From: Mycolicibacterium duvalii
Lineage (GTDB): Bacteria > Actinomycetota > Actinomycetes > Mycobacteriales > Mycobacteriaceae
Assembly (NCBI RefSeq): GCF_010726645.1
Contig: NZ_AP022563.1
Coordinates: 2,480,001 to 2,544,000 of the forward strand
Length of the DNA: 64,000 bases
Reading direction: 5' to 3'
Part shown: positions 19,146-29,435 of the stretch, one piece after another
Position numbering within the stretch: the first letter of the stretch is position 1
Layout: every line of letters begins with the position of its first letter
The notes under the pieces: model-generated
Told to the model about the DNA's origin: nothing
Databases searched by the model: none
Seen by the model: the letters and a program-made list of their open reading frames with translations, nothing else
Position numbers and translations under genes: made by a program

Positions 19146-20063
19146 GTGTCCAAGGACCCTGTGGCAGTGAGGAACATCGTGCTCGCCGCCGGCGCCGTGC
19201 TCTGGCGGCCGCAGGACGGCTCGGGCGAACCCGAGGTGGCGATCATCCATCGCCCCCGCTATGACGACTGGTCGCTGCCCAAGGGCAAGGTGGATCCCGG
19301 TGAGACCGAGCCGGTCACCGCGGTGCGCGAGATCGCCGAGGAGACGGGATTTCAGTCCCAGCTGGGTCGGCGCCTGGCATCGGTGAGCTACCCGATCGAG
19401 GAAGGCGTCAAGAAGGTCCGGTACTGGGCCGCCCGCGCGGTCGGCGGCGACTTCACCGTCAATCACGAAGTCGACGAGCTCAAGTGGTTGCCGGTACGCC
19501 AGGCCATGGATCAGCTGGGCTACCCGCACGACCGCAAGGTGTTGCGGCGGTTCGCCAAGCTGCCCGCTGACACCAAGACGGTGCTGGTCGTCCGCCACGC
19601 CACCGCGGGCAGCAAGTCGAGGTATCGCGGTGATGACCGTAACCGCCCACTGGACAAGCACGGTCGAGCGCAGGCCGAGTCACTCGTCGGATTGCTGCTG
19701 GCGTTCGGCGCGCAGGATCTGTTCGCCGCCGACCGCGTTCGGTGCCGGCAGACGCTGGCTCCGCTGGCCGAGGAACTCGGTGCGATCGTGCAGGACGAGT
19801 CGACCCTGACCGAAGAGGCGTACGCCGACAAGCCGAAAGCCGCCCACCACCGGCTGCTCGAGATCGCCGACAGCGCTCAGACGCCGGTGATCTGTACCCA
19901 GGGCAAGGTGATACCGGATCTCATCGCGTGGTGGTGCGAACGCGACGGCGTCCGGCCGGACAAGTCACGCAACCGCAAAGGCAGCACGTGGGTGCTGTCG
20001 CTGGTCGACGGCCGTCTGGTCGCCGCCGACCACCTCGGCAGCCCGTTGGCGCCGAAAAAGTGA
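19146..20063 (+). CDS. mutT1: Nudix hydrolase/histidine phosphatase fusion MutT1
   Basis: A 305-residue two-domain protein. The N-terminal Nudix domain has the complete box GX5EX7REUXEEXGU beginning at GKVDPGETE (residues about 48-70). The C-terminal domain is a histidine phosphatase beginning at [17 protein letters not shown], with a second-half [12 protein letters not shown]. This fusion is typical of mycobacterial MutT1, which degrades 8-oxo-(d)GTP and diadenosine polyphosphates. The GTG at 19,146 is used; it follows GCTGAG and a second GTG ([11 protein letters not shown]) lies a few codons later. It is very probably cotranscribed with ppk. Confidence 0.94.
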   Translation: MSKDPVAVRNIVLAAGAVLWRPQDGSGEPEVAIIHRPRYDDWSLPKGKVDPGETEPVTAVREIAEETGFQSQLGRRLASVSYPIEEGVKKVRYWAARAVGGDFTVNHEVDELKWLPVRQAMDQLGYPHDRKVLRRFAKLPADTKTVLVVRHATAGSKSRYRGDDRNRPLDKHGRAQAESLVGLLLAFGAQDLFAADRVRCRQTLAPLAEELGAIVQDESTLTEEAYADKPKAAHHRLLEIADSAQTPVICTQGKVIPDLIAWWCERDGVRPDKSRNRKGSTWVLSLVDGRLVAADHLGSPLAPKK

Positions 20064-20116
20064 CACCGCTGGTCCTTTCGCGCCGGTACACCGTCCGCTG
20101 ACGTGCCCGGACACCA

Positions 20117-20147
20117 ACGCGCCGCGGGTCGGTGACCCGCGGCGCGT
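20117..20147. terminator. Strong hairpin between convergent mutT1 and hupB
   Basis: Arms 20,117-20,130 and 20,134-20,147 are 14 bp and perfectly complementary (ACGCGCCGCGGGTC and its complement) around the loop GGT. It lies 54 bp after the mutT1 stop and 17 bp before the hupB stop and could end both transcripts. No U-tract follows on either strand. Confidence 0.65.
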
Positions 20148-20163
20148 GAGGTGAAACCGTCGA

Positions 20164-20817
20164 CTACCGGCGACCGCGCTTGGCCGGAGCCTTCTTCGCG
20201 GCGGTCTTCTTGGCCGGGGCCTTCTTGGCCGCGGTCTTGGTGGCTGCCTTCTTGGCCGGGGCCTTCTTGGCCGCGGTCTTGGTGGCTGCCTTCTTGGCCG
20301 GAGCCTTCTTGGCCGCGGTCTTGGTGGCTGCCTTCTTGGCCGGAGCCTTCTTGGCCGCGGTCTTGGTGGCCGCCTTCTTGGCCGGAGCCTTCTTGGCCGG
20401 AGCCTTCTTCGCCGGAGCCTTCTTCGCCGCGGCCTTCTTGGCCGGAGCCTTCTTGGCCGGAGACTTCTTGGCCGCCTTGCGCGCAGTGCTGCCGGCGGTG
20501 ACGCCGCGCTTGACCGCGGGGCCCTCGGCCGGAAGCTTCTGGGCGCCCGAAACGACAGCCTTGAACTGAGCGCCGGGCCGGAACGCCGGAACCGATGTCG
20601 GCTTGACCTTCACCGTCTCACCGGTACGCGGGTTACGGGCGACTCGGGCGGCACGACGGCGCTGCTCGAAAACACCGAAGCCGGTGATGGTCACGCTGTC
20701 GCCCTTGTGCACAGCGCGCACGATGGTGTCGACGACGTTCTCCACCGCGGCAGTGGCCTGCCGACGATCCGAGCCCAATTTCTCCGTGAGTACGTCGATG
20801 AGCTCTGCTTTATTCAT
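20164..20817 (-). CDS. hupB: Nucleoid protein HupB (HU with lysine/alanine-rich tail)
   Basis: A 217-residue mycobacterial HU homologue. Residues 1-90 are a standard HU DNA-binding domain ([42 protein letters not shown]). The rest is a basic tail of PAKKA/AKKAP/TKTA repeats resembling the histone H1 tail, ending [11 protein letters not shown]. HupB compacts DNA and in mycobacteria has also been tied to iron response and cell-wall biology. The ATG at 20,817 has GGAGG six to ten bases upstream and begins the canonical HU sequence; the longer upstream frame is rejected. Tail length is likely variable because it is coded by a 42-bp tandem repeat. Confidence 0.97.
   Translation of the reverse strand: MNKAELIDVLTEKLGSDRRQATAAVENVVDTIVRAVHKGDSVTITGFGVFEQRRRAARVARNPRTGETVKVKPTSVPAFRPGAQFKAVVSGAQKLPAEGPAVKRGVTAGSTARKAAKKSPAKKAPAKKAAAKKAPAKKAPAKKAPAKKAATKTAAKKAPAKKAATKTAAKKAPAKKAATKTAAKKAPAKKAATKTAAKKAPAKKTAAKKAPAKRGRR
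20221..20388. repeat. Four tandem 42-bp units inside the hupB tail
   Basis: Units begin at 20,221, 20,263, 20,305 and 20,347, each coding (on the - strand) for a 14-residue [18 protein letters not shown] block. The units differ by only a few bases, so gain or loss by slippage keeps the frame and changes tail length in steps of 14 residues. Confidence 0.9.
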
Positions 20818-21030
20818 GCAAAACCTCCGGATAACAGTGGTCCTCCTTGGACCGACTAGTGGACACGGTAAACCCATTGGCTGCTGATTTCCAAGAGCCA
20901 CGCGCAATTTCAAGCCGTGCCAGCGAACTTTTTTCAATCCGCTTGCCGCGCAAACTGTCCTACCGGAGGCCGCGAAAAGGGGATCGCAGCCGGGCGATTT
21001 CGGCGTCAGGCGCCCGTTCGACGCCTCCGT
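20818..21030. other. Intergenic region between leuD and hupB
   Basis: This 213-bp stretch holds the hupB leader. A GGAGG ribosome binding site lies just before the start codon, and a small inverted repeat (GGTCC/GGACC around AAGGA, about 20,841-20,855) lies further up. A TTGGAA box about 17 bp before TTACCG is a weak promoter candidate. Nothing else is recognised. Confidence 0.4.
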
Positions 21031-21624
21031 TCAGGCTGGCTGGGTGCGGGGCTTCCAGCTCGGACGACGCCGCTCGTAGGCCTCGATTTCGGGCAATTTC
21101 CGCAGCGTAAGGCCTATATCGTCGAGCCCTTCGAGCAATCGCCAGGCGGTGTAGTCGTCAATATTGAACGGCACCAGGATGGTTCCGGCGGCAATTGTTC
21201 GATCTTGAAGATTTACAGTGATTTCCGCACCCGGGTGCTGCTCGATGTACTTCCACAGGATTTCCACGTCGTCCTGACCGACTTCGGCGGCCAACAGGCC
21301 GGCCTTGCCGGCATTGCCCCGGAAGATGTCGGCGAAGCGCGAAGAGATGACCACCCGGAAGCCGAAGTCCATCAGCGCCCATACGGCGTGTTCCCGGGAC
21401 GACCCGGTGCCGAAATCGGGCCCCGCCACCAATACCGAACCCCGGTCGAAGGGCGGCTGATTGAGCACGAACGACGGGTCGGAGCGCCACCCGGCGAACA
21501 GTCCGTCCTCGAATCCCGTTCGGGTCACCCGCTTCAGGTACACGGCCGGGATGATCTGATCGGTGTCGACGTTCGAGCGCCGCAGGGGCACGCCGATCCC
21601 GGTGTGCGTCGTGAAGGCCTCCAT
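21031..21624 (-). CDS. leuD: 3-isopropylmalate dehydratase, small subunit
   Basis: A 197-residue LeuD, the swivel domain that pairs with LeuC to isomerise 2-isopropylmalate to 3-isopropylmalate in leucine synthesis. Family motifs are [26 protein letters not shown] (residues 6-31), [17 protein letters not shown] and [18 protein letters not shown]. The ATG at 21,624 overlaps the leuC stop as TGATG, so the subunits are translationally coupled. The longer upstream frame is only antisense-type sequence within leuC. Confidence 0.96.
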   Translation of the reverse strand: MEAFTTHTGIGVPLRRSNVDTDQIIPAVYLKRVTRTGFEDGLFAGWRSDPSFVLNQPPFDRGSVLVAGPDFGTGSSREHAVWALMDFGFRVVISSRFADIFRGNAGKAGLLAAEVGQDDVEILWKYIEQHPGAEITVNLQDRTIAAGTILVPFNIDDYTAWRLLEGLDDIGLTLRKLPEIEAYERRRPSWKPRTQPA

Positions 21625-23087
21625 CACAGTTCTCCTGTCTGCGGCGCCACGGCCGCTGGTGTCAGATCCGCCGGCGAGGACAGGGTTCCCCGCACCGCGG
21701 TGGCCGCGGCCACCGCGGGTGAGACCAGGTGGGTGCGGCCGCCTTTGCCTTGCCTGCCCTCGAAATTGCGGTTCGACGTCGACGCGCAACGCTCTTCCGG
21801 GGCGAGCTGATCGGGATTCATCCCCAGGCACATGGAACACCCGGCCTGGCGCCACTCCGCCCCCGCGGCCCGGAAGATCTCGCCGAGCCCTTCCTCCTCG
21901 GCCTGGGCCCGTACGCGCATGGAGCCCGGCACGACGAGCATGCGCACACCGTCGGCCACCGTGCGGCCGCGCAGCACCTCGGCCACCACCCGCAGATCCT
22001 CGATCCGGCCGTTGGTGCACGAGCCGACGAACACCGCATCGACGGGAATATCGCGCATCGGGGTACCCGCCTGAAGCCCCATGTATGCCAACGCTTTTTC
22101 CGCGGCCTGGCGCTCCCCCTCATCGGCCATCATGTCCGGGTCGGGAACGGCGCCGGCCAGCGGCACCCCCTGACCGGGGTTGGTCCCCCACGTCACGAAC
22201 GGGCTGAGCGTGGAGGCGTCGAGGTACACCTCGGTGTCGAATTCGGCACCGGGATCGGTGCGCAGCTGCCGCCACGCGGCCACCGCGGCGTCCCAGTCGG
22301 GTCCGGTGGGTGCGTGCGGACGGCCCCGCAGGAACTCGAAGGTGGTGTCGTCGGGGGCCACCATGCCGGCCCGGGCGCCGGCCTCGATGCTCATGTTGCA
22401 GATCGTCATCCGGCCCTCCATCGACAGCGATTCGATCGCACTGCCGCGGTATTCGATGACGTAGCCCTGGCCCCCGCCGGTACCGATCTTGGCAATGACG
22501 GCCAAGATGATGTCCTTGGCGCTGACGCCGGGCGGCAGCGTCCCGTCGACGTTGACCGCCATCGTCTTGAACGGGCGCAGCGGAAGTGTCTGTGTGGCAA
22601 GAACATGCTCGACCTCGGAAGTGCCGATGCCCATGGCCAGGGCCCCGAAGGCGCCGTGGGTGGAGGTGTGACTGTCACCGCAGACCACCGTCATGCCCGG
22701 CTGGGTCAAACCCAGTTGCGGTCCGATGATGTGCACGATGCCCTGTTCGGCGTCACCCATGGGATGCAACCGGATACCGAACTCCGCACAGTTGCGCCGA
22801 AGTGTCTCCACCTGTGTGCGGGAGACCGGGTCGGCGATCGGCTTGTCGATGTCGATGGTCGGCACGTTGTGATCTTCGGTCGCGATGGTCAGATCCGGGC
22901 GCCGCACCTGCCGACCGGCCAACCGCAATCCGTCGAAAGCCTGCGGGCTGGTGACCTCGTGGACCAGATGCAGGTCGATGTAGATCAGGTCCGGTTCCCG
23001 TGCGGCGCCCTCACCGGCGCCGGATACGACCACGTGATCGCTCCACACCTTTTCGGCGAGGGTGCGGGGGGTGGCTGCTGCAGTCAT
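21624..23087 (-). CDS. leuC: 3-isopropylmalate dehydratase, large subunit
   Basis: A 487-residue aconitase-family protein with a 4Fe-4S cluster. Cluster and substrate motifs are present: [50 protein letters not shown] (first cluster Cys) and the [10 protein letters not shown] pair. The start ATG at 23,087 is 38 bp from the divergent IclR gene. Expression is probably controlled by that regulator, as with the IclR-type LtbR/NdgR proteins that sit next to leuCD in other actinobacteria. Confidence 0.97.
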   Translation of the reverse strand: MTAAATPRTLAEKVWSDHVVVSGAGEGAAREPDLIYIDLHLVHEVTSPQAFDGLRLAGRQVRRPDLTIATEDHNVPTIDIDKPIADPVSRTQVETLRRNCAEFGIRLHPMGDAEQGIVHIIGPQLGLTQPGMTVVCGDSHTSTHGAFGALAMGIGTSEVEHVLATQTLPLRPFKTMAVNVDGTLPPGVSAKDIILAVIAKIGTGGGQGYVIEYRGSAIESLSMEGRMTICNMSIEAGARAGMVAPDDTTFEFLRGRPHAPTGPDWDAAVAAWRQLRTDPGAEFDTEVYLDASTLSPFVTWGTNPGQGVPLAGAVPDPDMMADEGERQAAEKALAYMGLQAGTPMRDIPVDAVFVGSCTNGRIEDLRVVAEVLRGRTVADGVRMLVVPGSMRVRAQAEEEGLGEIFRAAGAEWRQAGCSMCLGMNPDQLAPEERCASTSNRNFEGRQGKGGRTHLVSPAVAAATAVRGTLSSPADLTPAAVAPQTGEL

Positions 23088-23125
23088 CTTGACGATCTCA
23101 CATTCTGGGACGCTAATATCTCTCT
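23088..23125. promoter_or_regulatory. Divergent leuC / iclR control region
   Basis: Only 38 bp separate the two start codons. Towards the regulator, TTGACG (23,089-23,094) and TAATAT (23,114-23,119) form a promoter with a 19-bp spacer, and the predicted start falls on the ATG itself, implying a leaderless mRNA. On the other strand TATTAG overlaps the same -10. TGTGAGAT (read on the - strand, 23,096-23,103) lies between and is a candidate operator half. Any protein bound here would affect both genes. Confidence 0.5.
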
Positions 23126-23827
23126 ATGGGACAGGATAGCGGCATCGGCGTGCTGGACAAAGCGGTCGGGGTGTTGCACGCGGTGGCCGAGTCGCCGTGC
23201 GGCCTCGGCGATCTGTGCGAGCGGACCGGCCTGCCCCGCGCGACGGCGCACCGGTTGGCGGTGGGACTGGAGACCCACCGGCTGCTGGCCCGCGACGCCG
23301 ACGGCCAGTGGCGGCTGGGCCCGGCGGTGACCGAACTCGCAGCTCACGTCCGGGATCCGTTGCTGTCCGCCGGCGCGGTGGTCCTGCCCCGGCTGCGGGA
23401 GCTGACCGGCGAGAGCGTGCAGCTGTACCGCCGGGAGGGCACGTCACGGATCTGCGTCGCGGCGCTGGAACCGCCTGCGGGGCTTCGTGACACCGTCCCG
23501 GTCGGCACCCGGCTGCCGATGACGGCGGGTTCGGGGGCCAAGGTCCTACTCGCCTTCGCTGACGCCACCACCCAGCAGGCGGTGCTGCCCGCCGCGAAGT
23601 TCACCGACCGGACCCTGGCCGAGGTCCGCAGGCGCGGCTGGGCCCAGAGCGCCGCGGAGCGCGAACCCGGGGTGGCCAGTGTCTCGGCGCCGGTGCGCGA
23701 CGCCCGCGGAGCGGTGATCGCAGCCGTGTCGGTGTCGGGTCCGATCGACCGCATGGGGCGGCGGCCGGGCGCGCGGTGGGCGGCCGACCTCGTCGCCGCC
23801 GCCGACGCGCTGACACGGCGGCTGTGA
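23126..23827 (+). CDS. IclR-family transcriptional regulator of leucine biosynthesis (LtbR/NdgR-like)
   Basis: A 233-residue IclR protein. An N-terminal winged helix-turn-helix (VLDKAVGVLHAVAESPCGLGDLCERTGLPRATAHRLA) is followed by an effector domain (LRELTGESVQLYRREG, GAKVLLAFAD, GWAQSAAEREPGVASVSAPVRD). Orthologues divergent from leuCD are conserved across actinobacteria and repress or activate branched-chain amino acid genes; that role is inferred here from position. The M. tuberculosis counterpart is Rv2989. The ATG directly follows a -10 box, suggesting a leaderless message. Confidence 0.9.
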   Translation: MGQDSGIGVLDKAVGVLHAVAESPCGLGDLCERTGLPRATAHRLAVGLETHRLLARDADGQWRLGPAVTELAAHVRDPLLSAGAVVLPRLRELTGESVQLYRREGTSRICVAALEPPAGLRDTVPVGTRLPMTAGSGAKVLLAFADATTQQAVLPAAKFTDRTLAEVRRRGWAQSAAEREPGVASVSAPVRDARGAVIAAVSVSGPIDRMGRRPGARWAADLVAAADALTRRL

Positions 23828-23859
23828 GCATCGCGACACCTGCGCCGACACCAATGAAG

Positions 23860-23893
23860 ACGGCTCCGCATCCTCGATGAGGACCGGAGCCGT
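23860..23893 (-). terminator. Long hairpin after tRNA-Glu and after the IclR gene
   Basis: ACGGCTCCG (23,860-23,868) pairs with CGGAGCCGT (23,885-23,893), and inside it TCCTC (871-875) pairs with GAGGA (879-883) around GAT. Read on the - strand it stands just after the tRNA-Glu 3' end and is followed by CTTCATT. It probably ends the tRNA transcript and could also stop the convergent regulator message. Confidence 0.6.
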
Positions 23894-23898
23894 ATGCG

Positions 23899-23971
23899 TA
23901 CCCCCGATGGGATTCGAACCCACGCTACCGCCGTGAGAGGGCGGCGTCCTAGGCCGCTAGACGACGGGGGC
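23899..23971 (-). tRNA. tRNA-Glu (anticodon CTC)
   Basis: A 73-nt cloverleaf: acceptor GCCCCCG paired with CGGGGGU, D arm containing TCTAGCGGCCTAGGA, anticodon loop CCTCTCA with anticodon CTC, and T arm GGTTCGAATCC. The discriminator is A at 23,899 and CCA is not encoded. It lies downstream of tRNA-Gln and gltX on the same strand. Confidence 0.96.
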
Positions 23972-24036
23972 CAGAACTGTACTTCGGTGGGTCAGCATAG
24001 CCGAAGGTGAGATTGCTGACCTAATCACCGTAGTCG

Positions 24037-24108
24037 CTGGGGTACCAGGACTCGAACCTAGAATGGCTGAACCAGAATCAGCTGTGTTGCCAATTACACC
24101 ATACCCCA
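24037..24108 (-). tRNA. tRNA-Gln (anticodon CTG)
   Basis: A 72-nt cloverleaf: acceptor TGGGGTA paired with TACCCCA, anticodon stem-loop with CTG in GATTCTGGTTC, and T loop GGTTCGAGTCC. The discriminator is G at 24,037 and CCA is not encoded. The U1-A72 first pair is the feature recognised by GatCAB-type amidotransferases in bacteria. Confidence 0.96.
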
Positions 24109-24114
24109 ATAGGC

Positions 24115-24144
24115 GCCTGTCACCGCTGGTCACAGGCCCTTTTT
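24115..24144 (+). terminator. U-tract terminator pointing towards gltX from behind
   Basis: GCCTGT (24,115-24,120) pairs with ACAGGC (24,132-24,137); inner bases extend the stem with one mismatch. CCTTTTT follows on the + strand. All genes around it (gltX and the tRNAs) are on the - strand, so it is oriented to stop transcripts coming from the IclR side before they run antisense into gltX. Confidence 0.6.
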
Positions 24145-24226
24145 CGACCCGGCACACCGCAGCGGGACCGCGGTGCGCCTTTTGACGGGCCGACGAGCAG
24201 ACTACCAAAGATTGCAGGGTGCTTTT

Positions 24227-25702
24227 TCACGCCTCCCCCGGCGCCGCGGCCGCCGCGTGGTCCCGGCCGGCCTGCAGCCGGACGATGCTGCGCTGCCGGC
24301 CGAGCAGCTCCATGGATTCGAACAGCGGAGGGCTCACCGAGGATCCGGTGACCGCCACCCGGACCGGACCGAACGCCTTACGCGGTTTGAGCTCCAAATC
24401 GTCGACAAGGGCAGCTTTGAGCGCCTCTTCGAGGTGGGCGGCATCCCAGTCCGCGAGCGTCTCCACGGCCGCCAGAGCAGCCGTCAGCACCGGTACCGAG
24501 GCGGCGCGCAGTTCCTTGCCGGCCGACTTCTCATCCAGGGTGAACTCACTGTCGTTGAGGAACTTGAGCAGGTCCCACGCGTCGGAGAGCACGACGATGC
24601 GGGTCTGCACCAATCGGCATGCTTCGGCGAAGCCCGCGTCGTCGAGCCCGGTGTGCCAGCCGTGCGCGGTGAAGTGCGCGGCGAGCCGGCGACAGAACTC
24701 GTCTTCGGTCAACAGCCGGATGTGCTCGGCGTTGAGCGCGTCGGCCTTCTTCTGATCGAACCTGGCCGGATTCGAGTTGACGTCGGCGACGTCGAACGCG
24801 GTCACCATCTCTTCGAGGCTGAACACGTCGCGGTCATCGGCGATGGACCAGCCGAGCAGCGCAAGGTAATTCAGCAGCCCCTCGGGGATGAAGCCGCGGT
24901 CGCGGTGTAGGAAGAGGTTGGACTGCGGGTCGCGCTTGGACAGCTTCTTGTTGCCCTCGCCGAGCACCGACGGCAGGTGGGCGAACTGCGGTGTGGCCTC
25001 TGCGACGCCGATCCTGGTCAGCGCGGCGTACAGCGCCAGTTGCCGGGGCGTGGAGGGCAGCAGATCCTCGCCGCGCAGCACGTGTGTGATCTTCATCATG
25101 GCGTCGTCGACCGGGTTGACCAGGGTGTAGAGCGGCTCACCGGTGCCGCGGGTCAGCGCGAAATCGGGTATCGATCCGGCCGGGAAGGTGGTCTCCCCAC
25201 GCACCAGGTCGTGCCAAGTCAGGTCCGTGTCGGGCATGCGCAGCCGCACCACCGGCGTACGGCCCTGCGCGCGGAACTCGGCGCGCTGCTCGTCGGTGAG
25301 GTCACGGTCGTGGTTGTCGTAGCCCAACTTCGGGTTTCGGCCGGCCGCCACATGCCGGGCTTCGACCTCTTCTGCAGTCGAGAACGCCTCGTAGGCCTCG
25401 CCGCTGTCCAGCAGACGCGTGATCACGTCGGCATAGATGTCCCGGCGTTGGGACTGCCGGTACGGGCCGTAGGGCCCGCCCACTTCGGGCCCCTCGTCCC
25501 AGTCCAGGCCCAGCCAGCGCAATGCGTCGAGCAGCGCCAGGTAACTCTCCTCGCTGTCCCGCTGGGCGTCGGTGTCCTCGATGCGGAACACGAACGAGCC
25601 CCCGGTGTGGCGGGCGTAGGCCCAGTTGAACAACGCAGTCCGGATCAGGCCGACGTGCGGGATGCCGGTCGGAGACGGACAGAATCTCACCCGTACGGTC
25701 AC
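24227..25702 (-). CDS. gltX: Glutamyl-tRNA synthetase (probably non-discriminating)
   Basis: A 491-residue class I synthetase. The HIGH-type motif is [19 protein letters not shown] near the N-terminus and the KMSKS-type motif is KKLSKRDP. The all-helical anticodon-binding C-terminus is complete. Actinobacteria lack a glutaminyl-tRNA synthetase, so GltX charges both tRNA-Glu and tRNA-Gln with glutamate, and the latter is corrected by GatCAB, whose genes are 14-21 kb away. The GTG at 25,702 overlaps the upstream stop (GTGA) and begins the family sequence [13 protein letters not shown]; the longer frame is rejected. Both tRNA substrates are encoded just downstream. Confidence 0.97.
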   Translation of the reverse strand: MTVRVRFCPSPTGIPHVGLIRTALFNWAYARHTGGSFVFRIEDTDAQRDSEESYLALLDALRWLGLDWDEGPEVGGPYGPYRQSQRRDIYADVITRLLDSGEAYEAFSTAEEVEARHVAAGRNPKLGYDNHDRDLTDEQRAEFRAQGRTPVVRLRMPDTDLTWHDLVRGETTFPAGSIPDFALTRGTGEPLYTLVNPVDDAMMKITHVLRGEDLLPSTPRQLALYAALTRIGVAEATPQFAHLPSVLGEGNKKLSKRDPQSNLFLHRDRGFIPEGLLNYLALLGWSIADDRDVFSLEEMVTAFDVADVNSNPARFDQKKADALNAEHIRLLTEDEFCRRLAAHFTAHGWHTGLDDAGFAEACRLVQTRIVVLSDAWDLLKFLNDSEFTLDEKSAGKELRAASVPVLTAALAAVETLADWDAAHLEEALKAALVDDLELKPRKAFGPVRVAVTGSSVSPPLFESMELLGRQRSIVRLQAGRDHAAAAAPGEA

Positions 25703-26487
25703 GATTTTCCTTTGCGCACAACGGGATTGGTCAGAGTGCCAATACCTTCGACGGTGATGCTGACCTGGTCGCCGTGTTCCAGCGGACCGACGCCTTCCGG
25801 AGTCCCGGTCAGGATGAGGTCTCCGGGCAACAACGTCATCACCGCCGAGACCCATTCGACGATGGCGCCGACGTCGTGGATCATCAGCGAGGTTCGGCTG
25901 CGCTGCTTGACCTCTCCGTTGACCTCGGTGCGAATCTCCAGGTCGTCGGGATCTACATCGGTGACGATCCACGGTCCGACCGGGCAGAAGGTGTCATGTC
26001 CCTTGGCCCGCATCCACTGCCCGTCCTGCTGTTGCTGGTCGCGCGCCGACACATCGTTGGCAATGGTGTAACCCAGGATGTTCTCCGCCGCCCGTGCGGC
26101 CGGTACGTCCTTGCAGGGCCGGCCGATGACGGCGGCCAGCTCGCCTTCGAAGTGCACCGGGTGCGCGTCGGCGGGAAGCTGGATCGCGGTGTTGGGTCCG
26201 ATGATCGCAGTGTTGGGCTTGAGGAAGATGATGGGGTCGTCGAACGTGCCGCCGCCCATTTCCTCGATGTGGGCGGCGTAGTTCTTGCCCATGCAGATCA
26301 CCTTGCTGGCCAGGATCGGCGCCAGCAGCCGGACATCGGCCAACGGCCACTGCCGGCCGGTGAACGTGGGGGTGCCGAAGGGATGCTCGGCGATCTCGCG
26401 CGCGATCGCCTGTGTGGGATCGTCGGGTGGGCCCTCGATGGCGACGAAGGCGACCCCGTCGGGGCTGGCTATTCGGCCGAGACGCAT
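25699..26487 (-). CDS. Fumarylacetoacetate-hydrolase-family protein
   Basis: A 262-residue FAH-domain protein. A short N-terminal domain ([19 protein letters not shown]) is followed by the catalytic domain starting at [18 protein letters not shown]. It carries the metal-binding ExE...D pattern within [19 protein letters not shown] and later [19 protein letters not shown]. Members hydrolyse or decarboxylate beta-diketo acids, such as acylpyruvases, oxaloacetate decarboxylases and hydroxyhepta-dienedioate isomerases; the substrate is not known. It is translationally coupled to gltX, as in M. tuberculosis (Rv2993c). Confidence 0.9.
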   Translation of the reverse strand: MRLGRIASPDGVAFVAIEGPPDDPTQAIAREIAEHPFGTPTFTGRQWPLADVRLLAPILASKVICMGKNYAAHIEEMGGGTFDDPIIFLKPNTAIIGPNTAIQLPADAHPVHFEGELAAVIGRPCKDVPAARAAENILGYTIANDVSARDQQQQDGQWMRAKGHDTFCPVGPWIVTDVDPDDLEIRTEVNGEVKQRSRTSLMIHDVGAIVEWVSAVMTLLPGDLILTGTPEGVGPLEHGDQVSITVEGIGTLTNPVVRKGKS

Positions 26488-26577
26488 GGAGTCAGCCTAG
26501 TGCCCGTCCGGTGACGCCCTGGCGTGGTGGCCGCTGCTTCCTCGACATCTCATATCTTGAGACCGGTATTCAACATC

Positions 26578-27807
26578 ATGGGAAGCTTGTGGAACCATGG
26601 CCGCATGTCCACGCTGGCGGTCGGTTCGCTGCGGCGCTGGGTCATGCTGGTGGTCGCTCTGCTGGCGACGCTGTGCGCCAACGTGTTCATCAACGGGGTG
26701 GCGTTCCTGATTCCGACCCTGCATGACGAACGCGGGCTGGACCTGGCTGCGGCGGGGCTGATGTCCTCGCTCCCGAGTCTGGGCATGGTGACGACGCTGA
26801 TCGCCTGGGGGTACGTCGTGGACCGGGTCGGCGAACGCCTGGTGCTGACGCTGGGCTCGGCGCTGACCGCCGCGGCCGGTTTCGCCGCGGCCGCGGCAGA
26901 CTCGCTGGTCACCATCGGCGTCTTCCTGTTCCTGGGCGGCATGGCCGCCGCCAGCAGCAACACCGCCAGCGCACGACTGGTCGTCGGGTGGTTCGACGCG
27001 CAACGCCGCGGCCTGGTCATGGGCATTCGGCAGACGGCACAGCCGTTGGGTGTCGGGGTCGGCGCCCTGGTGATCCCGCGGCTGGCCGAGTTCTCCGGAG
27101 TCGCTGCCGCGCTGCTGTTCCCGGCCGTGGTGTGCGCGGCCGCCGCGGTGATGTGCGCGGTGATGGTGATCGATCCGCCACGGCCGCCGCGCGCCGAGGC
27201 CGCCGACAGTGACCTCACCAACCCGTACCGCGGGTCGTCGCTGCTGTGGCGCATCCACGTCACCTCGGTGCTGCTGGTCGTCCCCCAGGTGTTGATCTGG
27301 ACGTTCACGCTGGTGTGGCTGATCGCCGAGCGCGGATGGTCGCCCGGATCCGCCGGTGCGCTGGTCATGGCGGCCCAGTTCCTCGGAGCCGGCGGACGAA
27401 TCACCGCCGGCCGATGGTCGGACAGCGTCCTGCGCCGCCGTGGCGACGTGCTCGACGCCCGCCTGCGACCGATCCGGACGATCGCGATGGCCGCGGCTTT
27501 GGCCATGGGCCTGCTCGCGGTCAGCGACTGGTTCGACTCTCCGGTCAGCGTCGCGGTGATGGTGGTCGCCTCGGTGATCACGGTGTCGGACAACGGGCTG
27601 GCCTTCACCGCGATCGCCGAGTTCGCCGGGCCGTTCTGGAGTGGCCGTGCGCTGGGCACCCAGAACACCAGCCAGCTGTTGACCCAGGGAATCGCGCCAC
27701 CGCTGTTCGGCGGATTGATCGGAATCGCCGGGTTCTCAGTCGCGTTCGCGGTCTGTGCGCTGTTCCCGCTGCTGGCGGTTCCGGCGGTGCCGGTACGCCG
27801 GCACTGA
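26578..27807 (+). CDS. Major facilitator superfamily transporter (Rv2994-like)
   Basis: A roughly 409-residue integral membrane protein with about 12 hydrophobic helices. The MFS loop motif between helices 2 and 3 is GYVVDRVGERLVL, and the N-terminal helix is LVVALLATLCANVFINGVAFLIP. Substrate is unknown; the Rv2994 family has been linked to drug efflux in overexpression work, but this is not evidence for the protein here. TATTCA at 26,567-26,572 would place the transcript start almost on the ATG at 26,578, so a leaderless message is possible. ATG at 26,605 (MSTLAVGS) is the main alternative start. Confidence 0.85.
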   Translation: MGSLWNHGRMSTLAVGSLRRWVMLVVALLATLCANVFINGVAFLIPTLHDERGLDLAAAGLMSSLPSLGMVTTLIAWGYVVDRVGERLVLTLGSALTAAAGFAAAAADSLVTIGVFLFLGGMAAASSNTASARLVVGWFDAQRRGLVMGIRQTAQPLGVGVGALVIPRLAEFSGVAAALLFPAVVCAAAAVMCAVMVIDPPRPPRAEAADSDLTNPYRGSSLLWRIHVTSVLLVVPQVLIWTFTLVWLIAERGWSPGSAGALVMAAQFLGAGGRITAGRWSDSVLRRRGDVLDARLRPIRTIAMAAALAMGLLAVSDWFDSPVSVAVMVVASVITVSDNGLAFTAIAEFAGPFWSGRALGTQNTSQLLTQGIAPPLFGGLIGIAGFSVAFAVCALFPLLAVPAVPVRRH

Positions 27808-27818
27808 CCACCGCGCGT

Positions 27819-28400
27819 TCACCGGCGCGACGATCGCGGCAGACTCGTCAACGCGGCCGCGAGAAAGCACAGCGCACCGACGAAGGTGCCGAGGTTGGCC
27901 AGCCGTTCGTCGGCGGTCACACCGCTTTCCCGGATGAACGCTCCGGTCGCCGAGACACCGAAGGCCAGGCACCCCATCAGGTTCAGCGCCGCGGCCAACC
28001 AGGCACGTGACCGCACCGCGACTAGCCCGGACGTGGCGATCACCGCCGCCATCGCCAGGACCCCGCTGATCAGGAACGCCAGCGATCCGGTGGCGTCGGG
28101 GGTCCACACGTAGCGACGTTGCTCGGTGACCACATGCGCCCACACCGCCGCGCCGGTACTCAGATTGAACAGCAGCGTGCCGACGAACTGCGTTGCTGCT
28201 GAGTACCATTCGGGCCGCCTGTGCCGATCCGCCGCCGCCAGCTGCAGACCTGCAGCGGTGGTGAAGAACCACGACCCGACGAAGCAGGCGGCGTTGGCCG
28301 CCCCGGCGCCGGCCCAGGATGGGAATCCCGGCATCGTGGCCAGCGCGAACAGCGACGACCCGACAGCGAACAGCAGACACTGCCGTGTCAGCGGCGCCAT
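27819..28400 (-). CDS. YrhK-like integral membrane protein
   Basis: A 193-residue protein with about five hydrophobic segments. One part (LLFNLSTGAAVWAHV, then YVWTPDATGSLAFLISGVLAMA) resembles the YrhK domain found in small bacterial membrane proteins of unknown function. No catalytic motif is visible. It lies 12 bp after the leuB start-side neighbourhood on the same strand (leuB stop at 28,413 is upstream of it), so it may be read from the serA-leuB transcript. It ends 11 bp from the convergent transporter gene. Confidence 0.7.
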   Translation of the reverse strand: MAPLTRQCLLFAVGSSLFALATMPGFPSWAGAGAANAACFVGSWFFTTAAGLQLAAADRHRRPEWYSAATQFVGTLLFNLSTGAAVWAHVVTEQRRYVWTPDATGSLAFLISGVLAMAAVIATSGLVAVRSRAWLAAALNLMGCLAFGVSATGAFIRESGVTADERLANLGTFVGALCFLAAALTSLPRSSRR

Positions 28401-28412
28401 CTCCGAGGATCT

Positions 28413-29431
<1,019 letters not shown>

Positions 29432-29435
<4 letters not shown>

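Noticed and set aside
17952..19661. 569-codon open frame opposite ppk and mutT1
   Set aside because: Codon-position bias follows ppk; frame has no start signal or motif.
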